Of a stretch of DNA of 64,000 bases, positions 46,969 to 61,049 are shown piece after piece (position 1 is the stretch's first letter; each line of letters opens with the position of its first letter). Source of the stretch: Musa acuminata AAA Group (lineage: Eukaryota; Streptophyta; Magnoliopsida; Zingiberales; Musaceae); the NCBI RefSeq assembly GCF_036884655.1, contig NC_088357.1, positions 12,861,001 to 12,925,000 of the forward strand, read 5' to 3'. A program made the translations under genes and the position numbers. Under the pieces are notes generated by a model. It did no database searches. It saw nothing but the letters and a program-made list of their open reading frames with translations, and was not told the DNA's origin.

Positions 46969-49399
46969 GATGCATGAGCAAATGGGACCATGAACAGAAA
47001 AGGAGTCAAGTCTTTGCATTAAATCCCACCTAATTAACGCGATCCATCTTCTCGGATCTCAGCTTTTCACCTGCATCTAATTAATGATCAGTCTTTTGCT
47101 GGTGTCAAGTGTGGGGTTCAAATTCTCATCTTCCCACCAGCTAACAAAGTGAGTGTGATGCTATCAATTATATTTCGTCTTTTCTCCTGAAGCCTGCTTT
47201 GTGTTATTTTTCTACCTAAATCCTTCAAACGATAGTCAATCAATCAAACCTTAGGTACTCTCTAATTCTAGCCCGTTAAACTTAACCCAAGAGGAGAGAA
47301 TTATTGAATATCTAAAGGTGATGGGCAGATGAGCTCTTTGACAGCTCAATTTTTATCTTTTGTGTGGAAAATTCTTTCTTAGAAGAAAGGACAACAAGTA
47401 TGATTGAAAGATGATTTATATCTCAGAACAAGTGCTCCTTTTGAACATTTTCTTCTTCCTTCCTTATTTAAAGAGAGAAGCATTTACACCGAAGAAACTG
47501 CCATCAAACAAATGAGGTTTTAATTCTCCTGCACTCGACATTATTTCCTTATTCTTACTTTTTCACTTGACTAAATCCAAGTCTACAGAGAGCTGGGAAG
47601 CACTCCTCATGTCTAAGATACATTGTTCGTGATCGTTCTTGCTTTTCACTGTGTCTTCTGCGCTTCGCAAGCTCTGCATCAGATCATGCCAAACACACAA
47701 ATAAAGATTGGGATGTGATCTTCCAAGCTACTAGTGGGAGTGTACATGTAACAGCAACTCCGGAACCAAACATGTCTGAATTGCTGTGCAGAGAGAACAT
47801 GAACTCAGACAAAGAATACACTTTGAAGCATACCAACATATGCATTAAGTCCATTAATTGCTGCAGCTGTCGAGAAATGGATGGCATAAATGGAGGTTGA
47901 GCTACCAAATAAATGAGCGGCAGGAATGGTTATACATTGCTCAAAGACTCAGGTCTTACAAGAATGAGTGCTTAAAATCACTGACAAAATTAATCGATTA
48001 ATTATTTGTCAGATTGGGTCATGATACTTGACATCAAAACCGATCTAATACTTAGAAGCAATCTAGAATTGAAATTGCTATTCTTATTAATTCAAACACT
48101 TGAAGCCTTTGTTTGTGTTGTAAGATGAACAACACCAAATTGAGTCTAGGAAAAGAACAAATAATTGCCGACACCTTTGCCATGTATTGGACAAAGAGGA
48201 CCACTTGGGAAACAGCACGCGAATAGAAGACTTGAAGAAATGCAATGACCACTTCTTTCAGAGGAAACCGAAGACTACGGTATTTATATCTATGTCAGCA
48301 CAGCTTACCAAAAGAAAGGTCTCATCATATATTTCTGTGTCATCAATTTGCTAACGACTACAAAGAAAGATGATAGTTTGACTTTGCGTGTGCATAAAAC
48401 ATACCTGTGGTCACTGCAGATGGCATATTTCTGTGAATGGAATTCTTACATTGTATGAGTAATTAAGTCATTTTTCATCGAAGAGGTTTCTCTTGTCAGA
48501 GTGTAACATAGATTAGAGGTCATTTCTTAACAGTTTAAACTATTAAATTTAATATAGATTAAATCATTTCCTAACAGTTCAAGTTTTTAGGAGTATGATC
48601 GTCCAATTTAAAGTCTTTTTGACAGTTCTCTCTCTACTCTAGTGTGGCACAAAAGGGATGATGAGCTTAAGAGAGGAATTAAGTAGAAAAAAAGTGTTAG
48701 CTTCTGTTTAATCTTGTGTGAGCTGTGAAACAAAACATATGCCATGGGTTCTTCAGTTCTTCCATCCATCCAGCCCTGGAAAGTTCTGCAGCATGGATGA
48801 ATGAAGAAACTGCAACATAACATATAATTGACTAAAATATCTGCGGTTGGTGGCTCTACATCAGAGATCCATGTTCCAAGAAACATGCATCATTTATTGC
48901 ATGTATCATTGACTGTATCCAACAACACAATTGCATGATGATTCACTAGCAGCACACTGGGAACAGCTGGCGGTGAGTCATCATTCAATACAACAAATCT
49001 TTCAGGGAGTTACTAAGTGAAGTCAACTATGATATTTATCTAGCCTATGATTATAGTTATTCTCTTCTAATACTGCAGCTCGAAAGTTTTATTTTTTCGA
49101 TTTACTATACCTAAAATATTAGTTTAATAATAATATACCATATTTATTTATTAAGAGTTAAGAATTTAAATGTTTATTAGACATATTTTTAAAGTTGCTA
49201 ACTATCCCGATTGATAATTAGTATTTTTATGATAAAATATATTATTATTATTATAAAATAAAAATAAATTTATAGTACAAAAGATAAAATGATAATGAGT
49301 ACATAAAGTCCAATAGTATGAGATATTTAAATTTTTAACCTTCGAGAAAAAGATCCGGATACTAAGAAATAATTACAAGATAGTAATTGAAGAACAAGA
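46127..49399. other. Intergenic region with CT microsatellites
   Basis: (TC)n runs at 46274-46305 and 46937-46966. Short open frames show no recognisable motif. No gene or RNA gene seen. Confidence 0.55.
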
Positions 49400-52300
49400 A
49401 TTCTAAAAAAATGACTCAGAGCTCAAGTACCGATGAGATCTTTGATGACTCTCTTTCATTCCCTTTTTCTTAAGTTGTTCAACTCTTTGTCTTAATAGTG
49501 ATCCTTTCTTGACTAACTATCTTTCTATTACTCTATGAAGCGCTTCTCCTAATCTTTCTGGGTATTCTTCGAAACTTACTATTATATCATCTTTGGAATC
49601 TCTTATTGTTTTTTGGTATCCCTCATATCAAGGTCAAATATGAATAGCGATGGAGTGAGGAACTCACTAACAACTTGGGTTATTAGGGGGGTCCTTAGTT
49701 TGTTCAAGAGTCGGCATTATCACTTATTCCTTGGAAATCATTCTTTCAACCAATGAGGGAGCAAATAGAGATGCTGCTACTTGGGCAAATATATACCTTG
49801 TCTCATTGCTTTGGGAGTGAGAAAACCTTTTATGATTGACTATATTACTCTATCTAGATCTAAAGGTAAATATGCTAGATATTTTCGAACTTTTTTCTTA
49901 GGGCATATGGATCAAATCAAGTAATCTATAATTTTTTTAATATATTATATTTCAAAATATTCCTAGTTTATGTTTTAAAGTTAGAAGATTAGGTCATAAG
50001 ACTAGCGATTGTTCAATCTTAGATGATCCGAGAGTGAGCACAATTAGGGGTGAGGAAGAGACTATTTCACTTAGGGTTAAAAATGTCAAGAGATCAAAGG
50101 TAGAAGAAGAGCCAATATATAGACCCTAGGTCTTAATCTAACACAAACCCAAGTCAAGAGTGTCTAATGTTAATTAGCACTAGGACACTAGGGAATAAGG
50201 GGTCAAGCAAATGGTGCACCTTCTGGTGGGTCCAATGACCCATTTCATTTAGGTTTGATTCAACCAAACTTTAAATTTGAGATGAAAATAATCCTTGCCT
50301 TTGTAATAATCACGTGTATACCAAATAAGAAGGAAATGAGTCAGTTGTCCTAGGCATTCAATGTGCACAGGCTCTATTCTAAGAAGAGGTAGAAGGAAAG
50401 GACCGAACGTACTTAGAAAAGACACATATCGAAATAGATGAGGTTGCAAGTTGATAGCTCTTTGCCACTAGGCTCTTCTATCATACATCCCCAAGGGTCT
50501 CCTTTTGTCCCCTATAGGAAGACCTATACAGAGGAAAGTCTTAAAACTTTGGTATTTATGATTTACTCTCCTCAGACTCTTCTCCAAAATCCTTACCTAC
50601 ATCTAAAAATTTATAGTCCTTTTGTGGCTCTTATCGATCCAGATATTCTGATTATTCTGATGGAAACGTGCCTAATGGGAGAGGGCATGAGAATATTCAC
50701 ATTCTCAACCAATATTGAAAAGGGAGAATATTTCCATCCTCTGCTTATGATATCTCAATATAATGACTATTCATTTAATAAATTAGTTAGAAAACTAATT
50801 TTGACCTTTCATTAAGGAGTGAATGAGAACAAGTGAGAAGGGGATGATCCATTTTTAGAAAATCTTGAAATAGAATGGTAGGAGATGCCTAAGAAGATGG
50901 TTCGTTCTTCTAGGAGCAAAACCCTTCAAAGGCCTTTGGGTCATGCACTATCTTCTAACATAAACTAAAAAAAATTCAAATTGGATTAAGATGGTAAGAT
51001 TAATGATAGTAATATGATCCCTTGAGAGGAGGGTTCTTTAGAGGAATAATTTGTGAATTGTTTATCTTGGAATTGTAGAGGACTATCAAATGGAAGTACA
51101 AGGAAATCCTCATCTTCATATTAAACTCTATAATATTAGTATAGTTATTCTTCTTGAGACACATTTACAGGACATATAGAATGAAAGATTCTTAATAAGA
51201 ATGGGGAAGGCATGGCAGGGAGTCTATGAACGCCCTTTTGGTCATTTGGGAGGTATTCTGGTGATGTGAAAATGGGTAGCATTGTAAGCAGTAACCATTT
51301 GTAAGAATTCTCAAACGATAAACATAGTTATCAAGAACAAAGGTAAGTATTCTTGGCTCCTAACTATTATATATATGCTAATAACATACCTAGAAATAGA
51401 AAGATTTTGTGATATTTTCTTTATTTGGATTTACCAGTGATTCCTTGGCTAATTTGTGATAGCATGATTGTTATTGATTCTATGGAGGAGAAAAAGGGGG
51501 GTCACCCTTTTACTCTTTTCACTTTTGTTTTGAACTTTTAAGAGTTTATTTTTTATAATGATCTTATTAATTCATGTTTCTTCGGTAATCGATCCACTTT
51601 GACCAATTATCATTTGGGTTTTATAGAATTTTGGCTTGAGTTGATTGATTTTTTTGTGAATGATCTTTAATTCTTGTTATATGATCGTAAAGTTGTTAAA
51701 CATTTGCCTAGAGTAGCTTCGGATCACTCATCTATCCTTATTAGTTTGGATCATTCCAAAATGTCCTATTATAAGAAAGTTTTCCATTTTAAATAGTATT
51801 GGTTATATGATCCCTTGATCCATAATTTGGTTTCCTATAAATTGGATTTTATGGATCTGATAGGGTAACCCCTTTAATGTCCTGAATTCCTCCCTTAAAA
51901 CCATCACCTACAAATTGTCTAAGAATTATTATGATAAGGTGGATAATTTTGAATCCCAAATTCTATTATGGTAAGGTGGATAATCTTGAATTCTAAATTA
52001 AAATCACTGCATATATAATATTTGAGTTGAAGGACAAGGACAGTAGGGGGCTTTACTCAGGATGCCTCTAAGATATTTAGTATCACTGACAAGCTTTTGA
52101 CCATCTAAAGATAACTTGATCTTAAATAGTAGATTAGGACTAAAACTATTTAGATAGGAGATGGGGACAAGAATTAACTTCTTTTATAAATTGACCAATT
52201 ATAGAAAATAGAAGAAACACTATTCTCTTAATTCATCATAAGAACTCAGTTATCTCGATTCCAAGTTTCTTATGGTCTTTATTGATTGGTATCCTCAATT

Positions 52301-55020
52301 TTGGAACCCTCCTTTCCATGATCAATTGTTTTTTTAGCCTTTTGGTATTATAGTTTTCTCTTTGCCGGCCTTTACTTATTTCTCACTCAATATAAAAATT
52401 TTCCTCTTAAAATTGTATCGGCTCTAAATATGATGGGGAAAGAGAAGAGTTTAGAGCTTGACAAATTTAATATTGAGTTTTTCTATAGCTTTTGGGATAG
52501 TCTAAGTGGGCAAGTTCTTTTAGGGTTTTTAGAGTATTTTAGGAATCGATTGTTCTGCTTCAAAACTAGAATAGAACCTTCCTAGTCTTTATTTGTAAAA
52601 AACCTGATACTTCTTAGGTTTATCAGTTTAAGCCCATTGTGCTTTGCAATATTATATACAAGTTATTGATTAAAGTGTTAGCTACTCATTTGAAATATTT
52701 TTTTAATAGTCTGGTTAGTTAGGAACTATCAGCTTTTATTCTTGGCAAGAATATATACGACAATATAATTATTGTCAATGAGCTTGCTCATTCTATGTCT
52801 ATGACTCCTTGAGGGTCCATTCAACTTATTTTTCGATATATAATTATTCTCATAAATTCACTAATTAGACTTTAACTTGTATAGCCTCTATAGTATACTC
52901 TTGTCATATTAATGGTACTCAGTTTAGATGGTTAGTAATAAAAGAAAAATTAGATAAGATAATATTATGTTTCTTTAATTTTTCATTCTTATTTAACAGA
53001 TTTTGTCTATATTTATTTTACAAGCTGTCTAAGATAAGTAGATTACCCTTTCAACTTTAAGGGAGTTCTAATTTTTACCTAATGTTTGTCGATGACTTGA
53101 TGTTGTCTTTTTGTGTGAATAAGAAGTTCATTGATACTATTAACTCTATTATCAAAATATATAAGGATGACTGTTTATTTTTCTTAAAAGTGTATACTTA
53201 AATATAAAGATATGATTACTGACCTATTAAGAGTTAGAGAAGGATCATAGTCTTTTGATTACCTTGGCACTTGCATCTTTAGAAGGCTACCAAAAAAGTT
53301 TCAAACTTTCATGGTTGGCAAGTGATTAACAAAATTCAAAGTTAGTATAAGGGATTGTCCTCTCAAGTTGGAAAGCTTGTTTTGATTAATTCGATTATAA
53401 ATTCTATACCTGCTTATATCCTCCTATGAATAGTTCGGAATTGGATAAGGTACTTCTTTGGCTTTTTAAGATTACTAGGGACTTCATTTGGAATGACTTC
53501 CATTATAAGAGAAGAATGACTTAATCAGTTGAGATACAATTTATAAGGCTAGAAAGGAAGGGGGGTCTTGGGGTAGGTAACTTTTGCACTATTAAGAAAA
53601 TTATTTGAGCTAAGAAAATCTTTCCTCTTCTTAACAAGGATGATATTTTATATTTAAATTTATTAGAGGCAAGTATAAAGACATTCACCCTTAGATACAG
53701 AGTAAGGTTAAGCTCTATTCTTAGGCTTTTAGTAGTGATTTTCAGCTTCTTAGTCAAACTAAGTCTGGTTTTCATATAGTGGTAGGTGATGGCTGCAATA
53801 CTTTTATTTGGGAGGACCCCGGGTTGAATGACAATCCCCTTAAAATATAGTCTTCTTTTCTAAACATGGATGAGCTATCTTTGTTTATTAAACTTTTAGA
53901 TTTTATGTGTGGGCAGTGTTAAAATGAGGAACAATTTTCTCTGGTATCTTTGGACACCTTCTTGGGAAAAAGATCCCTAGAATATATATATCGATGATTT
54001 CTATGATAACAAATTATTTTAGACTGGGATTTCCTCAGGGGTGTTGATTGTAAAAGCTATCTAAAACCATCTTAATATGTAAGAGCGGGTTAGAAAAGAG
54101 GCATGGTTTGGTTGGAAGACGATCTAATATTTAAAAGTTGCTCGGAGGATCAAATTATTTTTATAAAAGTTTTCATAATTTCGACTTCCTACTTCTAGCT
54201 GTATTGCTAATATTATTTATTGTCAAATTGATTATAGTCATCTTTTTTGAATTCTATAAGATATACTATTATTAAATGCAAAATCGCTATTGAGTTTTTG
54301 TTGTTGTTATAACAGCAACATGGTGCGTCCTTATATTTTTGGGCTTTTGGTTAGATGAAATCTAGGTTAAAGGAAGGTAGTCCCTAAAGGTTAAATTTGA
54401 AAAGTAGATTTTTGCTATTATTGCTATAGATTTTCAGTTCCTTTAGACAAATCGAAATAGTGTTAAGTTTTGTAATCAGGATAAAACCTAGCTGCCTAGT
54501 GTATAAGGTATTAACATATGCTTAGAATTACTTTAATATTAGGTGGTAGTTTGAGGAGAGACCCTAACTCCTAAGCCATGATCGATCCCTCAACCAGCAA
54601 CCCTATTATATATCATTAATATTGATGGTTCTTTTATTTTCTCCTCTATACAAGGTGGATTTAGATATATTCTTTAGAAGAGGGATGCCTCTTCAATCAT
54701 ATGGGGGCAAGTTCTATGTGCAACATCCAATTCTATCATAGTTAAGGTAATCACTCTATTGTTCAGTCTACAAAATGCGAAGATCTTTTTGGCTCACTAA
54801 TATCTTTATATGTATTGACTCTTATTTAAGGAATCATCTCAGTTTCTCAGTATATCAGAAGTTTACTTAATGATATCTCATATTTTTATAGTAAATTTTC
54901 TGTTAAATTAAGTAATTTTTTAAGGACCTCAATTAGGAAGTTTTGAAAGTTTTGAAAGAATATATTACCCTACTTTTTAACTACTAGGTTTATTTCCGCT
55001 CTTTATTTACATTAAAAAAA
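49400..55020 (+). mobile_element. Decayed LINE (non-LTR) retrotransposon
   Basis: Plus-strand remnants occur in LINE order, broken by many stops and frameshifts. These are: a gag-like zinc knuckle (CFKVRRLGHKTSDC, 49971-50012, second Cys lost); an endonuclease start LSWNCRGL (about 51062-51085) and IVILLETHL; an endonuclease end SDHSS (about 51719); reverse-transcriptase blocks FKPIVLCNIIYKLLIKVLA (about 52627-52690) and LSAFILGKNIYDN (about 52728-52766); and the catalytic FVDD at 53085-53096. An INIDGS segment (about 54616) suggests an RNase H region. A short A run near 55013 may be the tail. The boundaries are approximate, and no target-site duplication was established. It is certainly non-functional. 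Confidence 0.75.
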
Positions 55021-57052
55021 GTGATTGAACTAATATTTTATCCTTTTAAAAAATTAAAATTATATTAAAATTCTTTCATATAATTTTTTTATTTTATCAT
55101 ATAAGACAAAAAAGATAATCTACGCAGAAAACATCGAATTTGTTGAAACAAATTTAAGAATATAAGATTACAATAACATTTCATCCTTTTTCTATAAATT
55201 TAATTTAATGAAAGAAAATAAAACTAGATAATATGATAACGAAGAAGATAGAAAAACACTATAATAAGCTCAAATCTTCGATATATGAGAAAAAAATTTA
55301 TTGACCAAATGTTTTAGGATGAATTCTAAAAAAAATATTTTTAAATTTTTATCAAAAAGTACTCTTTATTTTCAGAAATTTCTAATATTTTTTTATCTAA
55401 TACCTAAAATAGCTCTAGTCACTTACCCCTTTTTTCTTTATTTTTTTTCCTTTTTGATATGGATCAGTTCATAGTAGAAAGATGAATCGATTCAGCTACA
55501 GTATTTTTCATTATATTATAGTATTTTTAATAATACTAAAAAATATAATATAGTACAAAAATACTCATATCCACTTACCCATTTTCCCTCCCTTTTCTTT
55601 CTTTTTTTTTTCTTCTGTAAATCAGTCTATAAGATAAACCGATCCAATCATAATATTTTCACACTATGTTATAATATTTTTAGTAATATAAAAAAATACT
55701 GTAATAATGTTATAAAATTTATACAAAAATACTATAATTTTAATTATGTTATAATGTATTTTTGATGTTATTGAAAACACAATATCCGTGTAAAAACACT
55801 GGACTATTCTATTCTATAGGTTAAAAAAATATTGTTAGAAAATTCTAAAAATGAACACTTTCCAAAATAAAATCGAAAAATATAGTTTTTCTCAAAAATA
55901 AATCCATCCCATGTTTGGTTCGTATAAAATAGTTCATTTGAAATAGCATCTTGTCCTTCCTTGGGGTGAAAAAAAAAAAAAAGAAAGAAAATGTGAAAGG
56001 CAAAATGAGAGACAGAGAGAAGAATGCATTCTTCCTCTTTTCTCTCTCCTTCCTTCTTCCTACTTTCTGTCGATCTCCGTAGTCCCCCCATGCTCAACTC
56101 ATGCTTTTCTTGTTTTGGGGTAAATCTTGTCTTACAATCAATTATATGACCATGCGTAATAAAACAGTTTACAATTGTATCGAATCCTCATTTAATGGTG
56201 GATACAATACCCTAATCATCATGATGATGTCCTTTACAAATGTAAACTATTTTAAACAATTAAAAATTAATAAAAACAGAAAAAGAATATAGTGCTCATA
56301 CCCCTTAGACACCTGTTTATCATAAAAAACACATGTGATCTTACACAGACATCAAGAAAATAGTTTACACCAAAAAAAAAAAAAAAAAAAGGGGGTCACA
56401 TTTTGAGTTTTTCTCGCTATCTAATTAGACTAAGTCTTTCGACCAAAACGATTCATTATGAGATCGAACTTTGTTTATAATATTTTTGAATGAAATTATA
56501 ATATCTTTATTCATTATAGTTGTAACACTTCTGATTAGTTTCGTTCCATGTTGAAAGTGGGAAAGATTAAGATTGACTCGTAAGGATCTTGATGAGTATA
56601 CTACTATCAACTTCAGCTTAAGTATTTTGATAAGTGGTTTAGACCAAACGAAGTTGATAGGCTAGTTAGCTCATCAGACTTAAATCAGTAATATTCATGA
56701 ATAAATAGAATTAAAAATTTTTCTTATTATCATACTTGTCAAGTACTTTGATTACAACACGTTGATTGATTATGCTGAGGTAGGTTGGACTTCGTCGTAT
56801 GAAATCCTTGGAGGTAGTGTAGAAAATTTAGTAGGTTAGAAATCAGAATGATCCTTTTAACTAAGCATGCATCAATCGATAACAACATTGAGGGCATTGA
56901 CCTACCAACACCATGTCGAAGAGTGGAGCACATCTATATCTCTTGTTGCTGATATGGTATCTGACACATATTGGTTTGACATTGGCTTGTTTAATGACAC
57001 ACAACCCTAACTTTAGACTCTTATCTTCGATTTTGATTTTTAATATTCTCTA

Positions 57053-57073
57053 TCTCTCTCTCTCTCTCTCTCT

Positions 57074-57123
<50 letters not shown>
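57053..57123. repeat. Back-to-back (CT)n and (GA)n microsatellite
   Basis: (CT)n at 57053-57073 is followed after a short TTCCA spacer by (GA)n at 57077-57123. The two arms are inverted and can pair as a hairpin. Confidence 0.85.
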
Positions 57124-57126
<3 letters not shown>

Positions 57127-59286
57127 GTGGGGGGAACAGAGGTGAGATTTCATAGGCACGGAAAACGGGTCAAACAAAAATAGACGTGCCATTTGCTTAC
57201 AGCATACGCAGACGCTGCTTCTTTTAACCCATCTTTATCACCACCAAACTATAGTTTAAGTTCTATGTTGGCCTCAGCTGAGCTCACAAAACTGGCTACC
57301 ATCCTCTCCTCCTCCACTGCTGCTTCTTGGCTTCTGCAACCGGAAAAATAGAGAGCATAGGCATACATAATATCTATTATTTGAATTAATTTATGAGCAT
57401 TAATTGGGTATACATAATTTTTTTTGTGGGCTCAAATTCATTAAACTAATAAATCAATTATCTCATCAGATTAGACTATAATAAATAACTATATATGAAT
57501 AGGAGGGGAGGTATATCATAATGTGAATATTATGACATATTATTGATTACACCTCCTCATATGCATCTCGTTTTTAAATGCGAGAAATAATGCTCCTCGT
57601 TTAGTCACACATTAAAAAAAAAAAAAGGTAATACAAATTCGTTCATAAGGACTAGAATAGTTACTACCACTATCCTCACTCTAATCCATGTGATTTTAAA
57701 CCTATCAAATTTATTTATCACTATAAATATTTCTGCAGTCTCACTTCAAACTGAATCAATACAAATATTTTTGACTTTTTTTTAATCTCAATGAGTTTGA
57801 TATATTTAATATGAAGCCAAACTTCGAAACCTACAAAGGTGCCTGATGTTGAGGATCTCTCCACAATATTTGGAGGTTGATTTATAATTTTTATTCCAGG
57901 TGCTGTTTCCCTTGCATGAAGCTTCTTCCACTTGGGTCACCCAGGCACAAATCCAGTAGAACCACTACTGGATGTTACCCAACAATATATGATTCCTTCA
58001 GGATCTATGGTTCATTATGAAGACCATGCAAAGCATATTCGTCAAACTTAAACTGAGCATTCGCTTTCAGCAAATTCTGGGTGCAAAATCCAGTTATCTT
58101 TGTGCATTTCATATATTACTACAGAAAGATATTTATGTGTAATATATGAAAAATATTCATGTTCAATATAATTTATCAAGTTTCTGGAACTCATACTCTT
58201 GGAGGATGAGAAATCTAATTATGGAAAGACTTTTCTGTGAAGGAAAGAAAACCTCAAGATTGGGTTTTGGTTATTGTATGAATACTTTATTTATCTCTAA
58301 CTCTTTATGGAAGAAGATATAAGAAAATACTCCAGTAGATCTAAATTATGTATTTATAATTTCATCTTACATAATAAATAATTTAATTTTCTTTTTGGAA
58401 ATCAAGAAGAAGTGCGAACCATCTCTGAATTTTTTTTCTTCTGTCATGGAGATTATAATAGTTTTAAAGATCATAAACTAGGTAGGACAAGTATTTTTTT
58501 TTTAGCACCTATGAACAGAAAGATATTTCATGATTTTTAGGCATATCTATTTGCTTAGGTTATATATGTTAACACACCTCATATAAACAGCAAGGAAATC
58601 TTTCTTTGCTGAAATGTGTTCAACAATAGAATTACACTCATGTAAGAAATATTTAGTATTACAAATGAGACAAAGATGAAATCTACAAACAGAAAAGAAT
58701 GATGATGATGGTCCCAAAATATGACAACCATTTGACCAATCAATATCACACAACCACTCAACAATTTTTGAGTTGCTGCACTGTTACTTCTGATGGAGTA
58801 TATATACCTATATCCTATACAAGTTGTGCTGGATGACCTTCTTGTATGGCCATAAAAAACTGAGCCAATTATTTTGTTTAATGGTGCATAATGGGAAGGT
58901 ATATATGATGCATCTTCTGATTAATATAAAGCACAAGTATTATCAAAGGCAACTCAAGATACAAATCCCATAAAAATGCATGAAAGAGACACTAAACATA
59001 GCAGGATTTGATATTTGAGATTAATTTGCAGGCCAAGATCTTGATGTTCTCCCTTCTGACATTTCTCTTCTCCCATACCCAAAAGCAATCATGTCCCTCA
59101 TGTGCAGGATCCAACTTGTGTCAACTGCAACATCATCAACACCACTTCAGATGGAATCCAAATAATTCTCTTCACTTCCTTTTTTTTTTTTTGTGTCTTC
59201 TGATGATAATTTATGATGTCAATTGAGGCCCACTTTCTCCTAAGAACTTGCCTTTTAAGCACTCCTTTCTTTCTTCTTATTCATTC

Positions 59287-59316
59287 TCTCTCTCTCTCTT
59301 CTCTCTCTCTCTCTGT
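59287..59316 (+). repeat. (TC)n just upstream of LBD start
   Basis: Interrupted CT run ending about 15 bases before the proposed start codon at 59332, probably in the 5' leader. Confidence 0.75.
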
Positions 59317-59331
59317 GGGTGGCATGCCTGA

Positions 59332-60161
59332 ATGTCCACAGCAAGGTAATGTAGACTACAATCTCATGCACCTGTAACATGTTTGGCGTTCCAAGAATGC
59401 CAAAACCCTAACCCTTTGCTTCTGCTTCCTTGAATCCATGGTGCTGTCTTGTTTCTTGATTGCACCACAGGGAGAGGCTTGATGAGGTAGGCAAGAAGAT
59501 AAAGAGGGAAGCCGATGTCGCGCACGACATGGCACCGAGGCAACTGCTAGGCCCGGTTGGGACAGTGAACAAGACAACCCCTTGCGCCGCCTGTAAGCTC
59601 TTGAGGCGGCGTTGCGCTCAAGAGTGCCCCTTTTCTCCCTATTTCTCCCCTCATGAGCCCCAAAAGTTTGCATCAGTTCATCGAGTCTTCGGTGCAAGCA
59701 ACGTCTCCAAGATGCTGATGGTAAGAACATAGACCTCTCGATCTCTCTACAGTCTCCATGAACTTAAATGGCGATGCTTGTCTGCTGCAATCAATCAGGA
59801 GGTTCCTGAGAGCCAGCGAGCCGACGCAGCAAATAGTCTGGTTTACGAAGCAAACATCAGGCTGAGAGATCCTGTGTATGGGTGTCTGGGTGTCATCTCG
59901 ACGTTACAGCAGCAAGTCCAAGCCTTGGAGGCAGAGCTCGCGGCGGTGACGGCTCAGATACTGAAGTGCAAGTACAGGCAAACGGGTGCTGCCATCCTTC
60001 CCACGCCGCACGCCGCCGCCTTGCTCATCTCCAATGGAGTGATCTCAGGTGCTGCACCGAGGGTTCCTGCTTCCTCCTCTTCCTCCATGTATGCCGCAGC
60101 TGCTTCCAGCTCCACGGATTACAGCTCCATCACCAATGACAATGTTTCTCTCTTTGGGTAG
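59332..60161 (+). CDS. LOB-domain (LBD) transcription factor, class I, LBD1/LBD11-like (three exons)
   Basis: LBD proteins are plant-specific DNA-binding regulators of lateral organ and vascular development. The exons are 59332-59345 (14 nt), 59471-59720 and 59799-60161, giving 208 residues. The CX2CX6CX3C zinc motif is C43-C46-C53-C57 (CAACKLLRRRCAQEC). The GAS block FGASNVSKML crosses the exon 2/3 junction with VPESQRADAANSLVYEAN and DPVYGC. A class I zipper-like repeat is L124-x6-L131-x3-L135-x6-I142. The residues before the LOB domain (RERLDEVGKKIKREAD) are in frame through the acceptor at 59470, which is why I add the short first exon. If that exon is wrong, the fallback start is the ATG at 59529. 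The intron after the conserved Met88 fits the family. Confidence 0.92.
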
Positions 60162-61049
60162 AAAAATTCTTGGAGCATCCATCCAGATTCTTACGTTTTG
60201 TTTCGGACATGTCGTGTGATGCTTGTTTCGATCAAAATTTTGTATGTCTTAATCTTGATCTTTGATAGATTTAGATCTTGAATCTTCTGCATTAAAACAG
60301 ATCAAGAGAGATGGAGATGCATGAGCTGTTGTTAAACGTGCATGTGATCTGGTTGACCATTGTGAGATGTAGGGTTCCCTCACACGCTTGCCTATGCCCT
60401 TAGGATCCCTCCCTAGTCATCAACATTAAAGGAGGGGAGACAGAAGGTATGACTAATTTGGTTCTCCCTATGTAGGCCATTGACTTCCTTTAAGAATGGA
60501 AGTTGCACTGCTATCTTATCCTCGTCACATCAAGATTTTACTGTGTTAAAACTTCTTCTTCCTCCTCCTCTTTCTCTCTCTTTGAAGCAATCTTTTTGGT
60601 CAAATACTAATATATCAGTATTAAATTCTATGAAACTTTTGCCAACATTTGTCCATTTTTTACAGATTCCATTCACTTGCTCACATGCCAAGATGAGAAG
60701 ATCCTAAGTTCGGCATAAAATGATAAAAGAGAAAACCTTCATTCTCACATTACATTGCAACATGATGTGTATAACTTTCTATATACTTGAGAAGTTAAGT
60801 GTCTGGTTTTCTGCCATGATTGTTTGAAATGGTTGCATCTCCTTCCATGCCAAGATACTGTTTGCATGTTGACCAGGCAAATTAGCAGTAGACTAAGATT
60901 AGGATTGGATTCAAAATAGGTTGCGACTTCATTCACTGGACTGTGAGAGAAATGAATGAATAAATAGACTGATTATTACAGATATCCTGTCATCACTCTA
61001 GTTTAATTGTAACCTTATTTTTCAACATGTCTTTGATTAGAATGATATT
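60162..61049. other. LBD 3' flank and intergenic DNA
   Basis: Probable 3' untranslated region followed by DNA with no recognisable gene. Confidence 0.5.

Larger units (their letters stand above)
55021..59331. other. Intergenic region upstream of LBD gene
   Basis: AT-rich DNA with simple repeats. An A run lies at about 56370-56389 and a CT/GA inverted microsatellite at 57053-57123. No gene seen. Confidence 0.55.

Noticed and set aside
50438..50815. 125-residue open frame in the LINE region
   Set aside because: Lies between the gag-like knuckle and endonuclease remnants of the decayed LINE; it has no independent motif.
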